Shown here in pieces: positions 24,350 through 36,262 of a stretch of DNA of 64,000 nucleotides; position 1 is the stretch's first letter; the number at the start of each line of letters is the position of its first letter. This stretch comes from Anagrus nilaparvatae (lineage: Eukaryota; Arthropoda; Insecta; Hymenoptera; Mymaridae): assembly GCA_022575985.1 (NCBI GenBank), contig JAKSXM010000132.1:17484001-17548000 (forward strand). The letters run 5' to 3'. A program made the position numbers and the translations under genes. The notes beneath the pieces are model-generated. The model was not told where the DNA came from. It saw only the letters and a list, made by a program, of their open reading frames with translations, and searched no databases.

Positions 24350-24605
24350 CCGGTTTTTTTTTGTGTAAACACAATCAAAATGCATGGAACATGTTTACTT
24401 ACATCTGAGTGGTAACCCGGGTTATTCCAAGTCCCCAAATTGAAATTGATCTAAGTCCCTAAACCTGAATTATTCTAAATCCCAAAATTGAAATTATTCT
24501 AAGTCCCGTTTGGTTACCCCCCTTAAATAGGACAAATTTGACCCCCCCTTAATTTTTAAGTTCTTGAGGTACCCCCTATAACGTACCGTTGGGATTTACT
24601 CATAT
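24350..24605 (-). repeat. Copy of the ACATGTTCC-end repeat family with internal ~24-bp repeats
   Basis: It begins with the TGTGTAAACACAA / GCATGGAACATG end, continues with repeats of TTATTCTAAGTCCC + AAATTGAAA (about four), then a C-run (GACCCCCCC) and GAGGTACCCCCTATAA. The same parts in the same order occur, reverse-complemented, at 58800-59195. The frame at 24256-24438 is within it and is not a gene. Confidence 0.65.
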
Positions 24606-25590
24606 AATATACTTATTTGGACTCACCCATATACCAAAATTAATTTCAAACCACCCTAACATGTTTGTATGTATAAATGAACAGTGATAACCATTAAAGC
24701 ATTTTAAAGCTTATCTTGAATAAGAGTAATAAAGTCTCACAAACATGACTTTTCTTCTATCTCAAAGAAGCTTGGCATTTCTTCTGTTCAGTTTGATGTA
24801 GCAAGAATCAATATAATATATTTAGAAAAAGTATGTAATAACATGATTGACTGCAGTAGTTAGTTGTTATATATACTCTAATACTGATTTGTATTCTTAC
24901 AAATCAGTTACAAAAAGAACTTGTAATTTATAGAATCTTAATTATTCTCTTCTTGATTTATACTTTGATTCAATGGATGCGATTGATAAGAACGCTGTCA
25001 TGCAGGTTGTTGGAATATAATTGGCTCTGCTATTACTAGAGTTTAATTAATATTATAAATAAATTTATCACTTTAAACACACAGGTTTAGTTTACTCTGA
25101 TTAAACCTAATACATAATGATGATATATCATACCTAATACATGATATTTATAAAATATAGAAATGTAATTGAAATTTTTATATGTTTTCACTAATTTATT
25201 TAACAAAAAAAAAAAATTATTTTTTCTACTTTTTTGATTACTCTACTGATTAAATTGTTTTTCTTATAATTATCTATATATGTATATTTTATAAAAATGT
25301 GTATTTATAGAATTTTAAATCCTGTTTAATTAATAAATAAATGAATAAATAAATTATAACAATTTTTATCTTAAAATTAGGGATTCAATTTCTCCTAGTC
25401 AGCATGGATTTCTAAATGGTCTATATGTATATTACAACTAATTTTACTGTATTTTCTGATTTTGTTTTTTCAGTCTCTTGATATCACTAGTATTACTAGA
25501 GACAAGAAAAAGGGGGGGGGAAAGGAAAACTATTTTTTTAAGGATACTATAAAGATACTCTTAAACCGTGGTGTATTGTCAGTTCATTAC
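24606..25590. other. AT-rich intergenic DNA, nothing identified
   Basis: Low-complexity A/T-rich sequence with no open frame of note and no recognised repeat, apart from a G-run at ~25512-25519 just before the retrotransposon fragment. Confidence 0.4.
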
Positions 25591-25735
25591 CGAGAATTAA
25601 TTATGGCAATAAATAGATTAAGATTAGGACATTATAATCTTAATGCCTTATTTTACAAAATAAAAATTTCTAATAGTTCTGCGAGCACCTGTGGCTATGA
25701 TACCCAGGGCATTAATGGGCATTGCTTGGCATTAA
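25590..25735 (+). pseudogene. C-terminal tail of a non-LTR retrotransposon ORF2
   Basis: The frame reads RELIMAINRLRLGHYNLNAL, then FYKIKISNSSASTCGYDTQGI. In R1/jockey/I-type elements ORF2 ends with an R-L-R-x-G-H-y-x-L-x-x-x-L-y-x-I-K block followed by S-x-x-C-x-x-C-G and a T-x-x-H motif. Here the RLRLGH block is intact and the Cys/His part is eroded (one Cys before Gly, His retained). It is open within frame 25462-25740 but has no upstream reverse transcriptase, so it is a 5'-truncated copy. Confidence 0.6.
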
Positions 25736-25740
25736 TGTGA

Positions 25741-26480
25741 TTTACATGATAATCAGAGGAAGCAATTATATAATGAGCTATCAAAATCAGGTCAAAATAC
25801 CCCTAATTTACCCCATATTTTGATACAAATGTATCTCTCTGAGATCCAAATAGTATATTTATAAAAAAAATATTTAATTTTTTGCAGAACTGTAATATTA
25901 CGTGATAAGTAAATGTGTAATGAAACTAAGATAAATAACACCAAAGAATATAATTATATAATATACTGCATATAATATAATCTTTGATAAAACGTATGCC
26001 AAGAAAATGTATGTCAAAACTGTATTATAATAATGTATCAGCTAAATAACTTTCCTTTGTATGTAAAAGTTGAAAGCTTTAATAAAAAAAAAAAGAGCGA
26101 GCGCAAATAGAAACTACATCAAATTTCTCCATACTTTCTTAGATATTTTCTCGCTACCAAGCAAGAAGATTGATTGGAATGACTTAAGTCCCAATCATGA
26201 TTCTAATTGGGATAACATTTGCCCTGATTTAATAAAGGTTTATAATAAAATATTAGAATTCTATTGATTTGCATTCAAGTTTTTCAAACCTAGCAAATAG
26301 CTAATTCATTGAAATTAAGTCATTTAAAATAAAATTTTGAGTTATTCTTAAGATATTTTGTTAAAATTTGAAAAAATTATGTATAAAGAAAACAAAAATA
26401 TATTAAATTCTTAAAAAATAAAGTATTACAAAAGAATAAAATTAAAAAAAAAAAACAAGAGCGCAAGTATTATATGTATG
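25741..26480. other. AT-rich spacer, nothing supported
   Basis: Contains a 65-codon frame at 26070-26267 (…DWNDLSPNHDSNWDNICPDL…) of slightly coding-like composition but with no family resemblance that I can name. Otherwise low complexity. Confidence 0.3.
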
Positions 26481-26482
26481 TA

Positions 26483-27056
26483 TATGGGTAGATTTAAATG
26501 AAATGTGTATGAAATGTATAGTCGGGTCTTTAAATCTTCTCGAAAGTGTTTTTTCTGAAAGTACTACTAAAAATAAGTGATAAATCCAATTTTTAGCCTC
26601 CCAGAGCTAAATCTAGATTTTTGGCAGCCATTTTTGTGTTTTGGACTCTTAAAAAAAAAATAAGTAAAATGAGGAATAATTTTTCTTATTTTTTCTGTCA
26701 AAAACTCTCATTAACATGATCAATTTTTTGATCTTAAATCCGGATAGGAAATTTCCCTGGCTATCTGATTCCAGGGTCAAAAAACCTTTTTGAGCAGCGC
26801 ATGCGCGAGAAATTGCTAAGATAGGCTGTTTTTTTCAAAATTGTATTTCTTAAATGCCTATTAGTTGAAAATCTTCCAACCAAGCTTAAATCTTTCCTTG
26901 AACTTTAAATTTTTTGGCGAAAGAAAAATTTTGATGAGAAGCTCAAAATTGGGCTGGTGAGTTATTTTTAAAATTACTTTAAGAAAAAAATACTTTGGGA
27001 CAGTTTTGAAGACCCGACCATACATTTCATACACACTTCATTTAAATTTACCCATA
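26483..27056. mobile_element. 574-bp MITE with TA target duplication (TATGGGTAG ends)
   Basis: The ends are long imperfect inverted repeats: TATGGGTAGATTTAAATGAA with TGTGTATGAAATGTATAGTC at the left, and its complement ending TTTAAATTTACCCATA at the right, each flanked by TA. TA duplication and no coding content suggest a Tc1/mariner-superfamily MITE. The interior (26620-26990) contains runs of less AT-rich sequence with no frame. A second element with related ends lies at 58279-59518. Confidence 0.65.
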
Positions 27057-30000
27057 TATAAGATGATAAATAAATAAGAAAAGAAATTGTATAGTACAAT
27101 ATAAAAAAGGGCGGTTATGGTCTTGCTTTTAGCTGGCAAATCCAGTGAGGATGCTGTGAACTAAAGACGATGATCAACAGTGAGAATAAAAAAAAAACTT
27201 AAAACCCTTTCTTTGGACATATTTTATGTGTATGTATACTACAATGTATGTATAAGTGAAAAAGAAAAAGCCTGTCCAATAAACAGAGCCCTTTTTTATA
27301 ATTTAAAGAGAAGGAGAAGTAAAAAAAAAACAGATGAGAATTTATCTTCTTTTCTTGTGGCGTTGGTCAGGTGAACTATTCGCTTGAATACCATATAAAA
27401 TACACTTTGCTTTTTATCAATGTTAAAATGTCTTTTAATATATATTTTTTTGTATTATGTTCACTGTTTAAATGATATATTATTATCACTGAGTTAGAAA
27501 AATGAAATTTTTCTTTTTTTTAAATATAGTAATTGTGGGTACAAAATTAGCAATCCCTGAAAACGAAGTTTTACTTTTACTGTGGATGCATGTTACTGTG
27601 ATTGATTCCTTATGTATTTTAAAATTAATATAATTAAAATTTTTGAAATTTATAAAAATCTAATAATTGTTTTCGTTAAATCAACTTTGTTCAGATATAA
27701 ATTAATTAATTATTTATTGATGTTAAAAAAATTGAGAATAAAAATTATATTGCATTAAAATTATTTTTACTTGAATAATTTAGTAAAATTTATTGAACAA
27801 AAATTAATAAATATTGGTAAATTTGCTTATAATTACTAATTTCGCCTAAAAGAAAATTTAAAGTTACTTTTATTAAAATATCAAAACTATGGGTTCAAAT
27901 TTTTAATAATGTATACAAAATCGTTTTCACGTTTCAAACTTATTGATTACCTATTTATTTATGACAAAAATGTAGGAACCCCAAAAAGCAAACGAATGGA
28001 ATTTGTTCCCTGCAAGCTCAAAATTGATGAATTTTCCACTTTTTTAGCAATTTAAAAAAGAAAAATTAAAATATATTTAAAGAATTCGTTTAAATTTCTT
28101 ATTAAGATCTAATATATCACACCAAGATTCAATTTCCAAAGTATGAAATTTCTATTTAAAAAATGACTCGATTGAATTTTTAGTCAAGCTGCTTAGTTAA
28201 CGAATAAAATCTAATACTGCGTAAACCTGAAGTCTAATTAATAAGCCCTAAATATGTAAACCAGCCTATTAATTTTAATTTTTAGTATTTATAAATTATA
28301 AACTAAAATTTCAATCTATCGAGAAGAATTATGAAAAGTAAAAAAATTAGTTAAAAATTCAACTAAAGCAATCTAATACGAGCTAAAAATTTGCAAAAAT
28401 TTAAAGCACTATTGAAATCAAGAAATTTATTAAATATTCAAGTATTAAACCAAAGCAATCAAGCTGTATCTGTACACTGTAACCTACCAATCTATCAATC
28501 TTAAATTACAATTCAAATACAATTTTTGAGCAACCGATTATTTGTAAAGACAAAATAATTATTCAACAAACAACATAAAAAAAAACTAGAAAATTATTAG
28601 TTTTACCTGGTCAAGGATATTTGTATATTATTATTATTATAAATTTTTTTGTAATGAAAGGTAAATTATGGTCTCATGCAGTGATCTGATGATCAGTTCT
28701 TAAATCAAAAAGAGTCGGAAACTCCAAACAATAGATTTATTCTTGAATTTCTTTTGTCGGTACTTAAATTGTCTTTTTTTTTTTAAACCTATAGGACGAC
28801 ATAATAATACAGTATATTTGACGATTGACTTACACTACTACCAACTTACCACTATACACGTTTAAAAAAAAATTATTTTAACGAAAAAAAAAATTAATTT
28901 CATTTTTTTTAAATTTAAAATATTTTATAAGAATTGAAAAAAAAAAATTTAAGACAAACAGGCATAAATAAAAGTGTTCAAGTATCAAAACAAATAATAC
29001 AAGAAAATAAAAAATAAGTGTATAGATAATAATCATATTAATTTTGTATTTTTAAATTATATATAAAAAATCGCTTTGATAATATCATCAATTTTTATTT
29101 TAGTAAATAAGATAAAATTAAAAAAAACAACAACAACTTTTGATGGTAATATTAGTAAGATAAATATGTATATTTCAATCTTCAAAAAAAAAATAATAAT
29201 TTTTCAAGATAAATAAAATAAAAAAGCGAGAATATCGTCACGCTAGGGGCTAGAACTATCGAGTTGGGTCTTGTGAATATAAATTTATATAAATTTTTTT
29301 GCCTTTATATTTTTTTTGTTAACCCCCCACTGTTTTACCTCATTAAATGATTTTTTTTTTTTTTTTTGAAACATCATTCTTTTCTAAAGTATCTCTACTT
29401 TATTTTTTCTTTCTATTTCAGATTATTACGTTATCCTTAAAAGAAGCACACGCTTGTATATTAACATTGGATAATCTATAACTATATATATTTAAGCTTA
29501 TAAATATAGGAGTACATTTATAAGCAACCTTTCCATAATATAATTTTTTTTTTTTTTTTTGGTTGTTCCTTTTTTTTAGTATATGCGTTAGTTGATCATC
29601 AGGTAAGAAAGAAGCCGCCTTAACTTACACGCCGGGCGCTAGTCCTTACTACTGACTAAAATCATCGTCATCATCCATATCGTTAAGAACCAAGAAAACA
29701 AGTCAGAATAAGGGAATTTGACTGTTATAAAATATAGAAGATGAAGAAGTTATAAAAGAATGAAAAAAAAAGATGTGTTTGACCCTGAAGGCGCACGAAT
29801 TTTATAACTATATTAGCTTGTGCTGTTATTTTACAAATTTGTTTTTTTTTTCTTCAGAATTTAGATGTAAAAAGATTCCAATTAAAAAATATGAGCCTAT
29901 TTAATTTTTAAACCGATAGATTAGTTTGAAATATAATAGAATATGGAGATAAAAAATTTAGATAAATACGTATATAAATACTCATTCAAAATATAAAAAA

Positions 30001-30690
30001 TATTTAAAAGCAAACTGATTTTTTAATTAAAAAAAGTGATCATTTTTAATTATCTATTTTCTACACTCTAAAAATTTAGAAATTTTGAACTAGTATTTAT
30101 ACATGGAATGATGAAAAAACTGTTAATTAAAATAATTTTTTTCGAAAATAATATTGGTTTGTCAGGTTTGATAGTATATAGTATGAATTAAGGTCAGAAA
30201 AATAAAGAATGAATCAAGTCGAAAGGAAGTCCAGGTTAGTAATTTGGGGAATTCTTTTTTTATAGCTGAGGATTTATAATCAATTTTTTTCGTCAGCAAT
30301 AAGAATCATTTTTATGCTCTTGTACCATCGGACACTCCCTGATATATCATATCGGGGACCTTAAATCCCAGAAAGTTTTCATGGTTGATGCAGAATTTCA
30401 CTTTTCTTTTAAATTTTCTAAAAAAAACCAAAGATGCAATGCAATCTGCACGTAACTAAATGCATATAATATAGAATCTGCCACCTCTAATCTTGATAGA
30501 TATAGATCAAACTCTTCACTTTAAATCCTCCCGCAGCCAAGTAAGAGAATTTAGATTATCTAGGACTCACAAACTCATCCACTGACGAAAGGTATTTTCT
30601 TTCATCTGATCAATTAAACAACTACTTCATATTAACTCAAAATGCTTTCCACATCAGTAACAATTTCATTTTGTGATTTCAAGAGTAAAA
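27057..30690. other. 3.6-kb gene-poor stretch
   Basis: AT-rich with homopolymers. A CpG-containing patch at ~27105-27180 and another at ~29590-29650 (the latter holding ATCAGGTAAGAAAG, a good donor-like site at ~29603) could be non-coding exons, but I can link neither to a coding exon. No tRNA or conserved structure recognised. The 27180-27374 frame is low-complexity. Confidence 0.3.
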
Positions 30691-30835
30691 AACTTATAAC
30701 CAGTTTGTAAACTCACAACCAACGAACATGGAACATGGTTAAATTTATATTTTAAATTTAAAGTCCATTTGTCGTTTGACCCCCCCCCCCCCAAATCACA
30801 AGTACCCCCTATCTATAAACATGTTCCATGTTCAA
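30690..30835 (-). repeat. Short copy of the ACATGTTCC-end family without tandem repeats
   Basis: ATAACCAGTTTGTAAACTCA followed by CAACCAACGAACATGGAACATG begins the copy. It then has a C14 run and AGTACCCCCTATCTATAAAC with ATGTTCCATGTT at the end. It therefore carries both ends of the family but lacks the tandem-repeat core found in its other copies. Frames 30776-31027 and 30828-31070 start inside it and are not genes. Confidence 0.65.
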
Positions 30836-31773
30836 AAATACATACACATATCTCAAATTTTGTTTAGCACATTGCCCAAATCCGAACTATATTTTGCATC
30901 CAGCCAATTTGGATTTTTCTCTTCTTTGCTTGAAAAAGGCTTTCCTGAATTCAGATTCTCTATTTATATCACAGCTATACCAAACGTCAGTGTCGGATCT
31001 AGAAAATTTTTTTGCGGGAAGGGGTAATTTGGAATCAAATTACAAAAAATTTTCTAAAAATAGGTCCTAAAAATTTGGGGGGGGAAGGTTAAACTGGTGT
31101 TTCTCTTTAATTGTGTCATGTAAAATTAGCTAAAAAAGGGTAAAAAGTGACTGCTGTTGGGTGGTAAATTGAAAAAATAAAAAAATGTTATTTTTTTACA
31201 TTGAATTATAAAAATGTATATAAAGGCTATGCCCGGATCTATATAGTGAATCGGCCCACGAAAGATATTTAAAAACTAATTGTATTAAGTCAAAGTACAT
31301 CTAATAAAAATAGGATTCTGAAGTTTTCAGACCTCCAGATGCCTTCAGCTCTGATTGGCAGCCTATTAATGACAAAAAAAAAGTAAATTTTTAGCGACTT
31401 TTTAGTCGTCTTTCTGATACTCCCGTGGTAAAATAATTCTGTCAAAATAATCTTGCGACCTCTCATTCAAAAGGTTAGACGATATACTTTGAGATAAAGT
31501 TACTTTTGGATGTGATTTTAGTGCATCCTTTTGATTGTTAGACCATAAACCGTCCAAAATACGGGCGTCCCTCCTTAGACGCGGTTAATGCGTTCCAGGA
31601 AAGTGCCGCGTATAAGGAAACTGCGTATACGGAGACCAAGGTCTTATGGGAATAAGGGGGTTAGGTTCCAGACACTCCAACTTTCCAGGGTTAAAAAAAA
31701 TTTTTGGTTATTTTTATACTTTTATTGTATTTTTTTTGTAATTATTTTTTAGTAAAATATTGGTAGGAGAAAT

Positions 31774-32703
31774 GTTCCAAAAAAAATTTCCCAGTCCGTA
31801 TTTCCCAAAAAGTTTATTTTCCCATTAACACTTTTTCCCAATAGTTAATTTTTCCAATAAGCTATATTTTCCAAAAAATAATTTTTACAAAAACAAAAAT
31901 TCCGTAAAAAAATAAAAAAAAAGTAAAATTATTCAATCAATCGATAACCTCAATTTTTTTGTTTATTATTACCAATAACCCTAAATTATTAGTCGAAAAA
32001 TTTTTTGTGATATTTTTGTTAGAGTCCAATTTTGTATGCATTTCATTATGAGTAATTTAAGCGCAGAAATTATAGTTAATGGGAGTACCAGATTCTTGCA
32101 TGTTGAAGGATACTTATATTATTACCATTCAGATGGTACTAAATCCACATACTGAAACTGCAGAAAAAAAGGCGAGTGCAGGGCTCGTGTGATTTCCAAC
32201 CATGCTTATGGGGCTGGAGATTTAGTTGTGCTGGAATGTGTACGATTCTGTACGGCAACGTAGATCTAGAACAAATAACCTGTCAGAAGGATTTCATAAT
32301 AGGTTTCAAGTTGTGGTTGATATCACCCAAGTGCTTGGACGTTTTTTACAGAATTACAAAAGAAACAAGCTTCTACAGATACCATGCTTCGTCAGCTAAG
32401 CTTAGGACAAAGGATCAAAAAAACCAGAACCACGACACAAAAGCGTTTAGAAACTTCAATATATAATGTGGTTTCTAGATACAATAATTATGTAGAAGAA
32501 GGGGGCAATTTGCATTATCTGAAATGCATTGCCCATCACATTTCGTTTTTTTTAAATTTGTAAAATTTTTTGGGAAATAATAAAATTTTTTTTGGAAGTT
32601 TTAATTTTTTTAAATATAATAATATGGGAAAAAAAACTTTGAGAAATTTATGCTTTGAGAAAAAAGTCCTGGGAAAAATTAATTGGGAAATTTTTTTTGG
32701 AAC
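31774..32703. mobile_element. MULE-like element with FLYWCH/transposase remnants, inserted in the Tigger element
   Basis: The ends GTTCCAAAAAAAATTTCCCA and its complement at 32684-32703 match almost perfectly. Inside each end TTCCCAA/TTGGGAA-type motifs repeat several times, giving long, loose inverted sub-terminal arrays (31795-31890 and 32570-32690). The middle holds fragments of a FLYWCH-MULE protein on the plus strand. MULEs normally leave 9-10-bp duplications; I do not see one, so the limits or the assignment may be imprecise. Confidence 0.55.
32048..32540 (+). pseudogene. FLYWCH zinc finger plus C-terminal Mutator-like transposase remnant
   Basis: ATG at 32048 opens a frame with STRFLHVEGYLYYYHSDGTK, then STY-stop-NCRKKGECRARV: the FLYWCH pattern (G-Y-x-Y, W-x-C, C-x-A-R) with the Trp codon turned into TGA at 32153. 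After ~40 codons the next recognisable part is TNNLSEGFHNRFQVVV and a helix to FLQNYKR, matching the N-N-x-x-E-G-x-H-N-x-(L/F) block at the end of MULE transposases, then LSLGQRIKKT. The catalytic core between them is missing, so this is an internally deleted copy. The frame listed at 32176-32466 is a neighbouring reading frame. Confidence 0.6.
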
Positions 32704-32799
32704 TTTTGACTCCCAATCGAAATATTGATTGATACATGTCTGTTTAATTATTCTCATATAATCTCTATATAAATCTTCATAAATTGTAAGTGCAAAATT

Positions 32800-33255
32800 A
32801 CAACCATGCTTGAATTACATACTTCGAGTCTTGGACTATAGCCTCATCAATTGCACTTTGAACGAAATTAATAATTTTTAATTTTTCAACAGAGTTGATA
32901 TGAAAGTTTCTCTTCATTTCACTTTCTTCATTTTGCGAAATTTGAATTGACTCTCGACTCTTTTGCTGCAACATTTCTTCGGCATCATCTTCCTTCAGGA
33001 ATTTTGGTTGTGACATAACAAGATCAAAAATTTCTGCTTCCTCGAGATCGTGAAATCCTTTATTTTCTAAATTTCTAGCAAGATCGACCAGTTCTTGAAA
33101 CGCTGACTGTTCAGGTGCAGCTCGATTCTTATCCAGCAGAGATTTCTATCGCATATCGAACTCTGGGAGCAGTTTCGACCAACTTGTGTTAAGAGTTGAG
33201 ACTGAAATCTCTTCCCAGGTTTCTTTCACGCAATCAATTTTTGACGCGAATTTCC
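32800..33255 (-). pseudogene. C-terminal fragment of a Tigger/pogo transposase
   Basis: Reading leftwards from ~33255: DCVKETWEEISVSTLNTSW, then SKLLPEF, a stop, LVDLARNLENKGFHDLEEAE and later FLKEDDAEEMLQQKSRESIQ. Tigger/pogo (CENP-B-like DDE) transposases end with D-A-W-x-x-I-x-x-x-T-x-x-x-x-W-x-K-L-x-P followed by acidic E-D-x-x-E-(L/M)-L segments; the match in order is clear. The catalytic core is gone, displaced by the MULE-like insertion or a deletion. This explains the TA-flanked CAG ends. Confidence 0.7.
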
Positions 33256-34751
33256 AATAGAACTCGCGTATACGGAGGGAAATACCGCGTATAAGGAGGG
33301 ATGGGAAAAATAGAAAAACCCGCGTATATGGTAATCGCGTGTAAGGAGGGACACCTGTAAACTTTTTTTCTTCTTAAATTTCAACTTTGGCAGCAATTTA
33401 AAAAAAATTGAGAGATATGCCCATTCTATTTTTTTTTAACTAATAAAAAATAAAACAAATTTGCTTGGCCCTCTACACTTCCTCAGTGCCCCCATTCAAC
33501 CCCCCCCCCCGCCCCTAACGAGTTGAGAATATTTTAATTACAAAAATGAAAACTCAAGGTGTATTCTTATTGTTTGTGGACACTGAAACGTTTAAGGGGG
33601 GGGTAAATGGGGGCACTGGGATCGTGTAAGAGCCAAGCATTGGTTAAATACAATTTTTATATTCATCTTTGGTTTCACCGTCCCAAAAAATATAAGAATT
33701 CATATTAACTTCTAATTTTTGTAATAAAAATATTTTTACCCGTTTGGAGGGGGGGGGGTTAAAATGGGGGTACTGGGGTCGTCTATAAGGCCAAACGTTG
33801 GTGAAAAACTTTTTTTGTATATATTTTTGGTATAAGCGTCCCAAAAAACATGAGTATATAGTTCAATTTTCATTTTTCAAAAAAAAAATTTTTTACTCCT
33901 TTGGGGGGGCTTATGAGGGCGCTGCGGGCAAATTGGCTAGTTTTATTGCATTTCTATGGCCACATTCGGTTTAATTATCACCAAAAAACCCTATACCATG
34001 GGGTCTATCCTGTGGTACATGATTTTTTTTTGTGTGCCTGTGTAATAGAGCTATGGAGATTTCAAGCTCCGTCGCAGCCAAAGTTGAGACTTTCGTGCTT
34101 TGTGTTAATGGAGACGTTTTTTCAGGTTAATAAAATCTAAAACATACAAAAAATTCACCTAATTTGATCGAACGGCCATTTCCTACTCATTTGTGCAGGG
34201 TTCTTTTTCGAAAAATCGCAAAATTAAAAACAAAAGTTATTTCAGTTTTTTAAATATTTGACCATGTTGCCCCAAATATTTTTCAGCGCGGATGGTCGCA
34301 AATGAAAATTTGTTTTATTTTTGATTAGTTAAAAAAAAAATAGAATGGGCATACCTCTCAATTTTTTTTAAATCGCTGCAAAAGTTGAAATTTAAGAAGA
34401 AAAAAAATTTATTTTGGACGGTTTATGGTCTACTACCAATCAAAAGGATGCACTAAAATCACTTCCAAAAGTAATTTTATCTCAAAGAATATCGTCTAAC
34501 CTTTATAATGAGAGGTCGCAAGATCATTTTGACAGAATCGTTTTACCACGGGAGTATCAGAAAGTCGACTAAAAAGTCACTAAAAATTGACTTTTTTTTT
34601 TGTCATTAATAGGCTGCCAATCAGAGCTGAAGGCATCTGGAGGTCTGAAAACTTCAGGATCCTATTTTTTTTAGGTGTACTTTGACCTAATGCAATTAGT
34701 TTTTAAATATCTTTCGTAGGCCGATTCACTATTGTAGATCCGCGCATAGCC

Positions 34752-35808
34752 TTCATTAAAATTTTCATATATTTTAATAAAAAAAAAAACAATTGTGTAA
34801 AAATATTGTATAAATATAGAGAAGTGGCTAAAAGTTGTATCTGATGTGTGTCTTCTGAAAATATTGCATTTTTAAAATATTTTAATATTTCAAAAATTTA
34901 TTGTTATAAACAATTTGAAGAATTTGTTTTATTTGCTTCTTTTTACTATTACCAAAATAAACAAATATTTTATCTCTAAAATGTAGTAAAATAGCCTCAG
35001 AAGAAAATATACATTGGACCTTATAAAAAAATGTTAATGTCAAAAAAATTTGAATTTCAATTTAATAAAATATTTTTCACCATAAAATCTTTTAACCACA
35101 AATAGGTAAAAGAGATAGCAAAATTTATATAATAATTACAAAAATTATTTATTTTTTAAACCGGACTCCTCTTGTTTTTAGAGGATGATTTTTTTATTAT
35201 AACTGTAATCAAAACCGATAAAAAGTATTTTTCCTTTCAGTAGGTCATTGGAAATAATTAGCCTTCCTTATATATGAAAGTAAAAAGAATATTTTATAGT
35301 AATAGACGTTTTATTTTATCTTGTAAAAACAATTGATTTAAAACTCACCTGTACTGATTAAATATTAATCTGATCAAGAGTGGTAACAAAAGCGGATTAA
35401 TTTCACTCATTTTAAGTACTTTCTGTATAATGAAATCATTCGGGAAAAAACTGGGATTGCTGCCCTTAAGCGAAATTTAAAAAAATTGAATTGTAGCAGC
35501 GTTCCAATATAAACCTGTGGAATTTTAGATTTTCAAGCATCTGCGTTTTTTAGGCTAAAAATATTATTTCTAACAATTCTAAGTTTTTAAAAAATTAATT
35601 TCGATGAAATTTAATTTTTAAAAAATTATTAATAAAATATTTAATTATGTAAAATTTGAAAAAATTTAAAACTGCTTGATACGTTAAAAATAAAAAAAGT
35701 GATTGCAGATAGCATCCACGTATCATGTCGAGTTTAATAAATCATAAATTCGAAAAACTGGTCCTCATATTTTCATTTCAAATTTCAACAATGTGGCAAA
35801 CTTATACG
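34752..35808. other. AT-rich spacer left of the palindrome
   Basis: No gene or repeat that I can define. It ends abruptly at the point where inverted homology with 48533 begins (CCTTGAG / CTCAAGG). Confidence 0.4.
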
Positions 35809-36262
35809 CCTTGAGAAATAAAAAATTATTATGTAAATGGTATAAAATATTATTTTTGAGGAAGTAACAAATATTTACAATAAAAGTAAGTAAGAAAAAA
35901 ATTTATTCTTTGATGAATAGAGAAATTCTTTTTCTCAAATCTTAGATACAAATGAATCAGGAAGGTTATCCATGGATTGAATAATTATTTATTCACATAA
36001 CATAGATGCATAAAATTTATTTATTCAGATTAAATTTTTACACAACAAAAAAATATAGAATTTTATATTAAATATGAAAATAATTATTGAAAATATCATT
36101 TACATTGAATTTACTTTAAATAATTATTTTACTTTAAGAAAAAAAGTTGACTTTTATGCTCTTGTGAATTAGAAAAGAAAAATTTAATTTGATCTTAAGT
36201 ATCGATCTTACTTAATTTTCACGTAAATCAATTGAAAAAAGTAAAATGCTTGAACTTTAATT

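Larger units (their letters stand above)
31562..33357. mobile_element. Tigger/pogo-type DNA transposon, 1.8 kb, TA target duplication
   Basis: The element sits between TA (31560-31561) and TA (33358-33359). Its right end reads GGAGGGACACCTG, so the TIR begins CAGGTGTCCCTCC (left copy CGGGCGTCCCTCC), followed by repeated CGCGTATA(A/C)GG motifs at both sides. The intact (empty) site is preserved in the right arm of the host element, CAAAATAAATTTTTT, which proves the insertion. TIRs starting CAG with a TA duplication are typical of pogo/Tigger, and a matching transposase fragment lies inside. A MULE-like element is inserted within. Confidence 0.75.
31225..34751. mobile_element. 3.5-kb foldback element with ~450-bp arms (GGCTATGCCCGGATCTA ends), host of nested insertions
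   Basis: 31225-31560 plus 33358-33470 together are the inverted copy of 34310-34751: shared are AGTGAATCGGCC at the ends, the CCTCCAGATGCCTTCAG block, the CACGGGAGTATCAGAAAG block and ACCGTCCAAAATA. The left arm is split by a Tigger-like element at a TA. The middle (33470-34310) has about three imperfect ~155-bp tandem units, each containing a G-run, GGGGGCACTGGG and GTCCCAAAAAA (33598, 33750 and 33903 starts). No protein is encoded. Superfamily unknown, and no target duplication could be defined at the outer ends. Confidence 0.65.
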
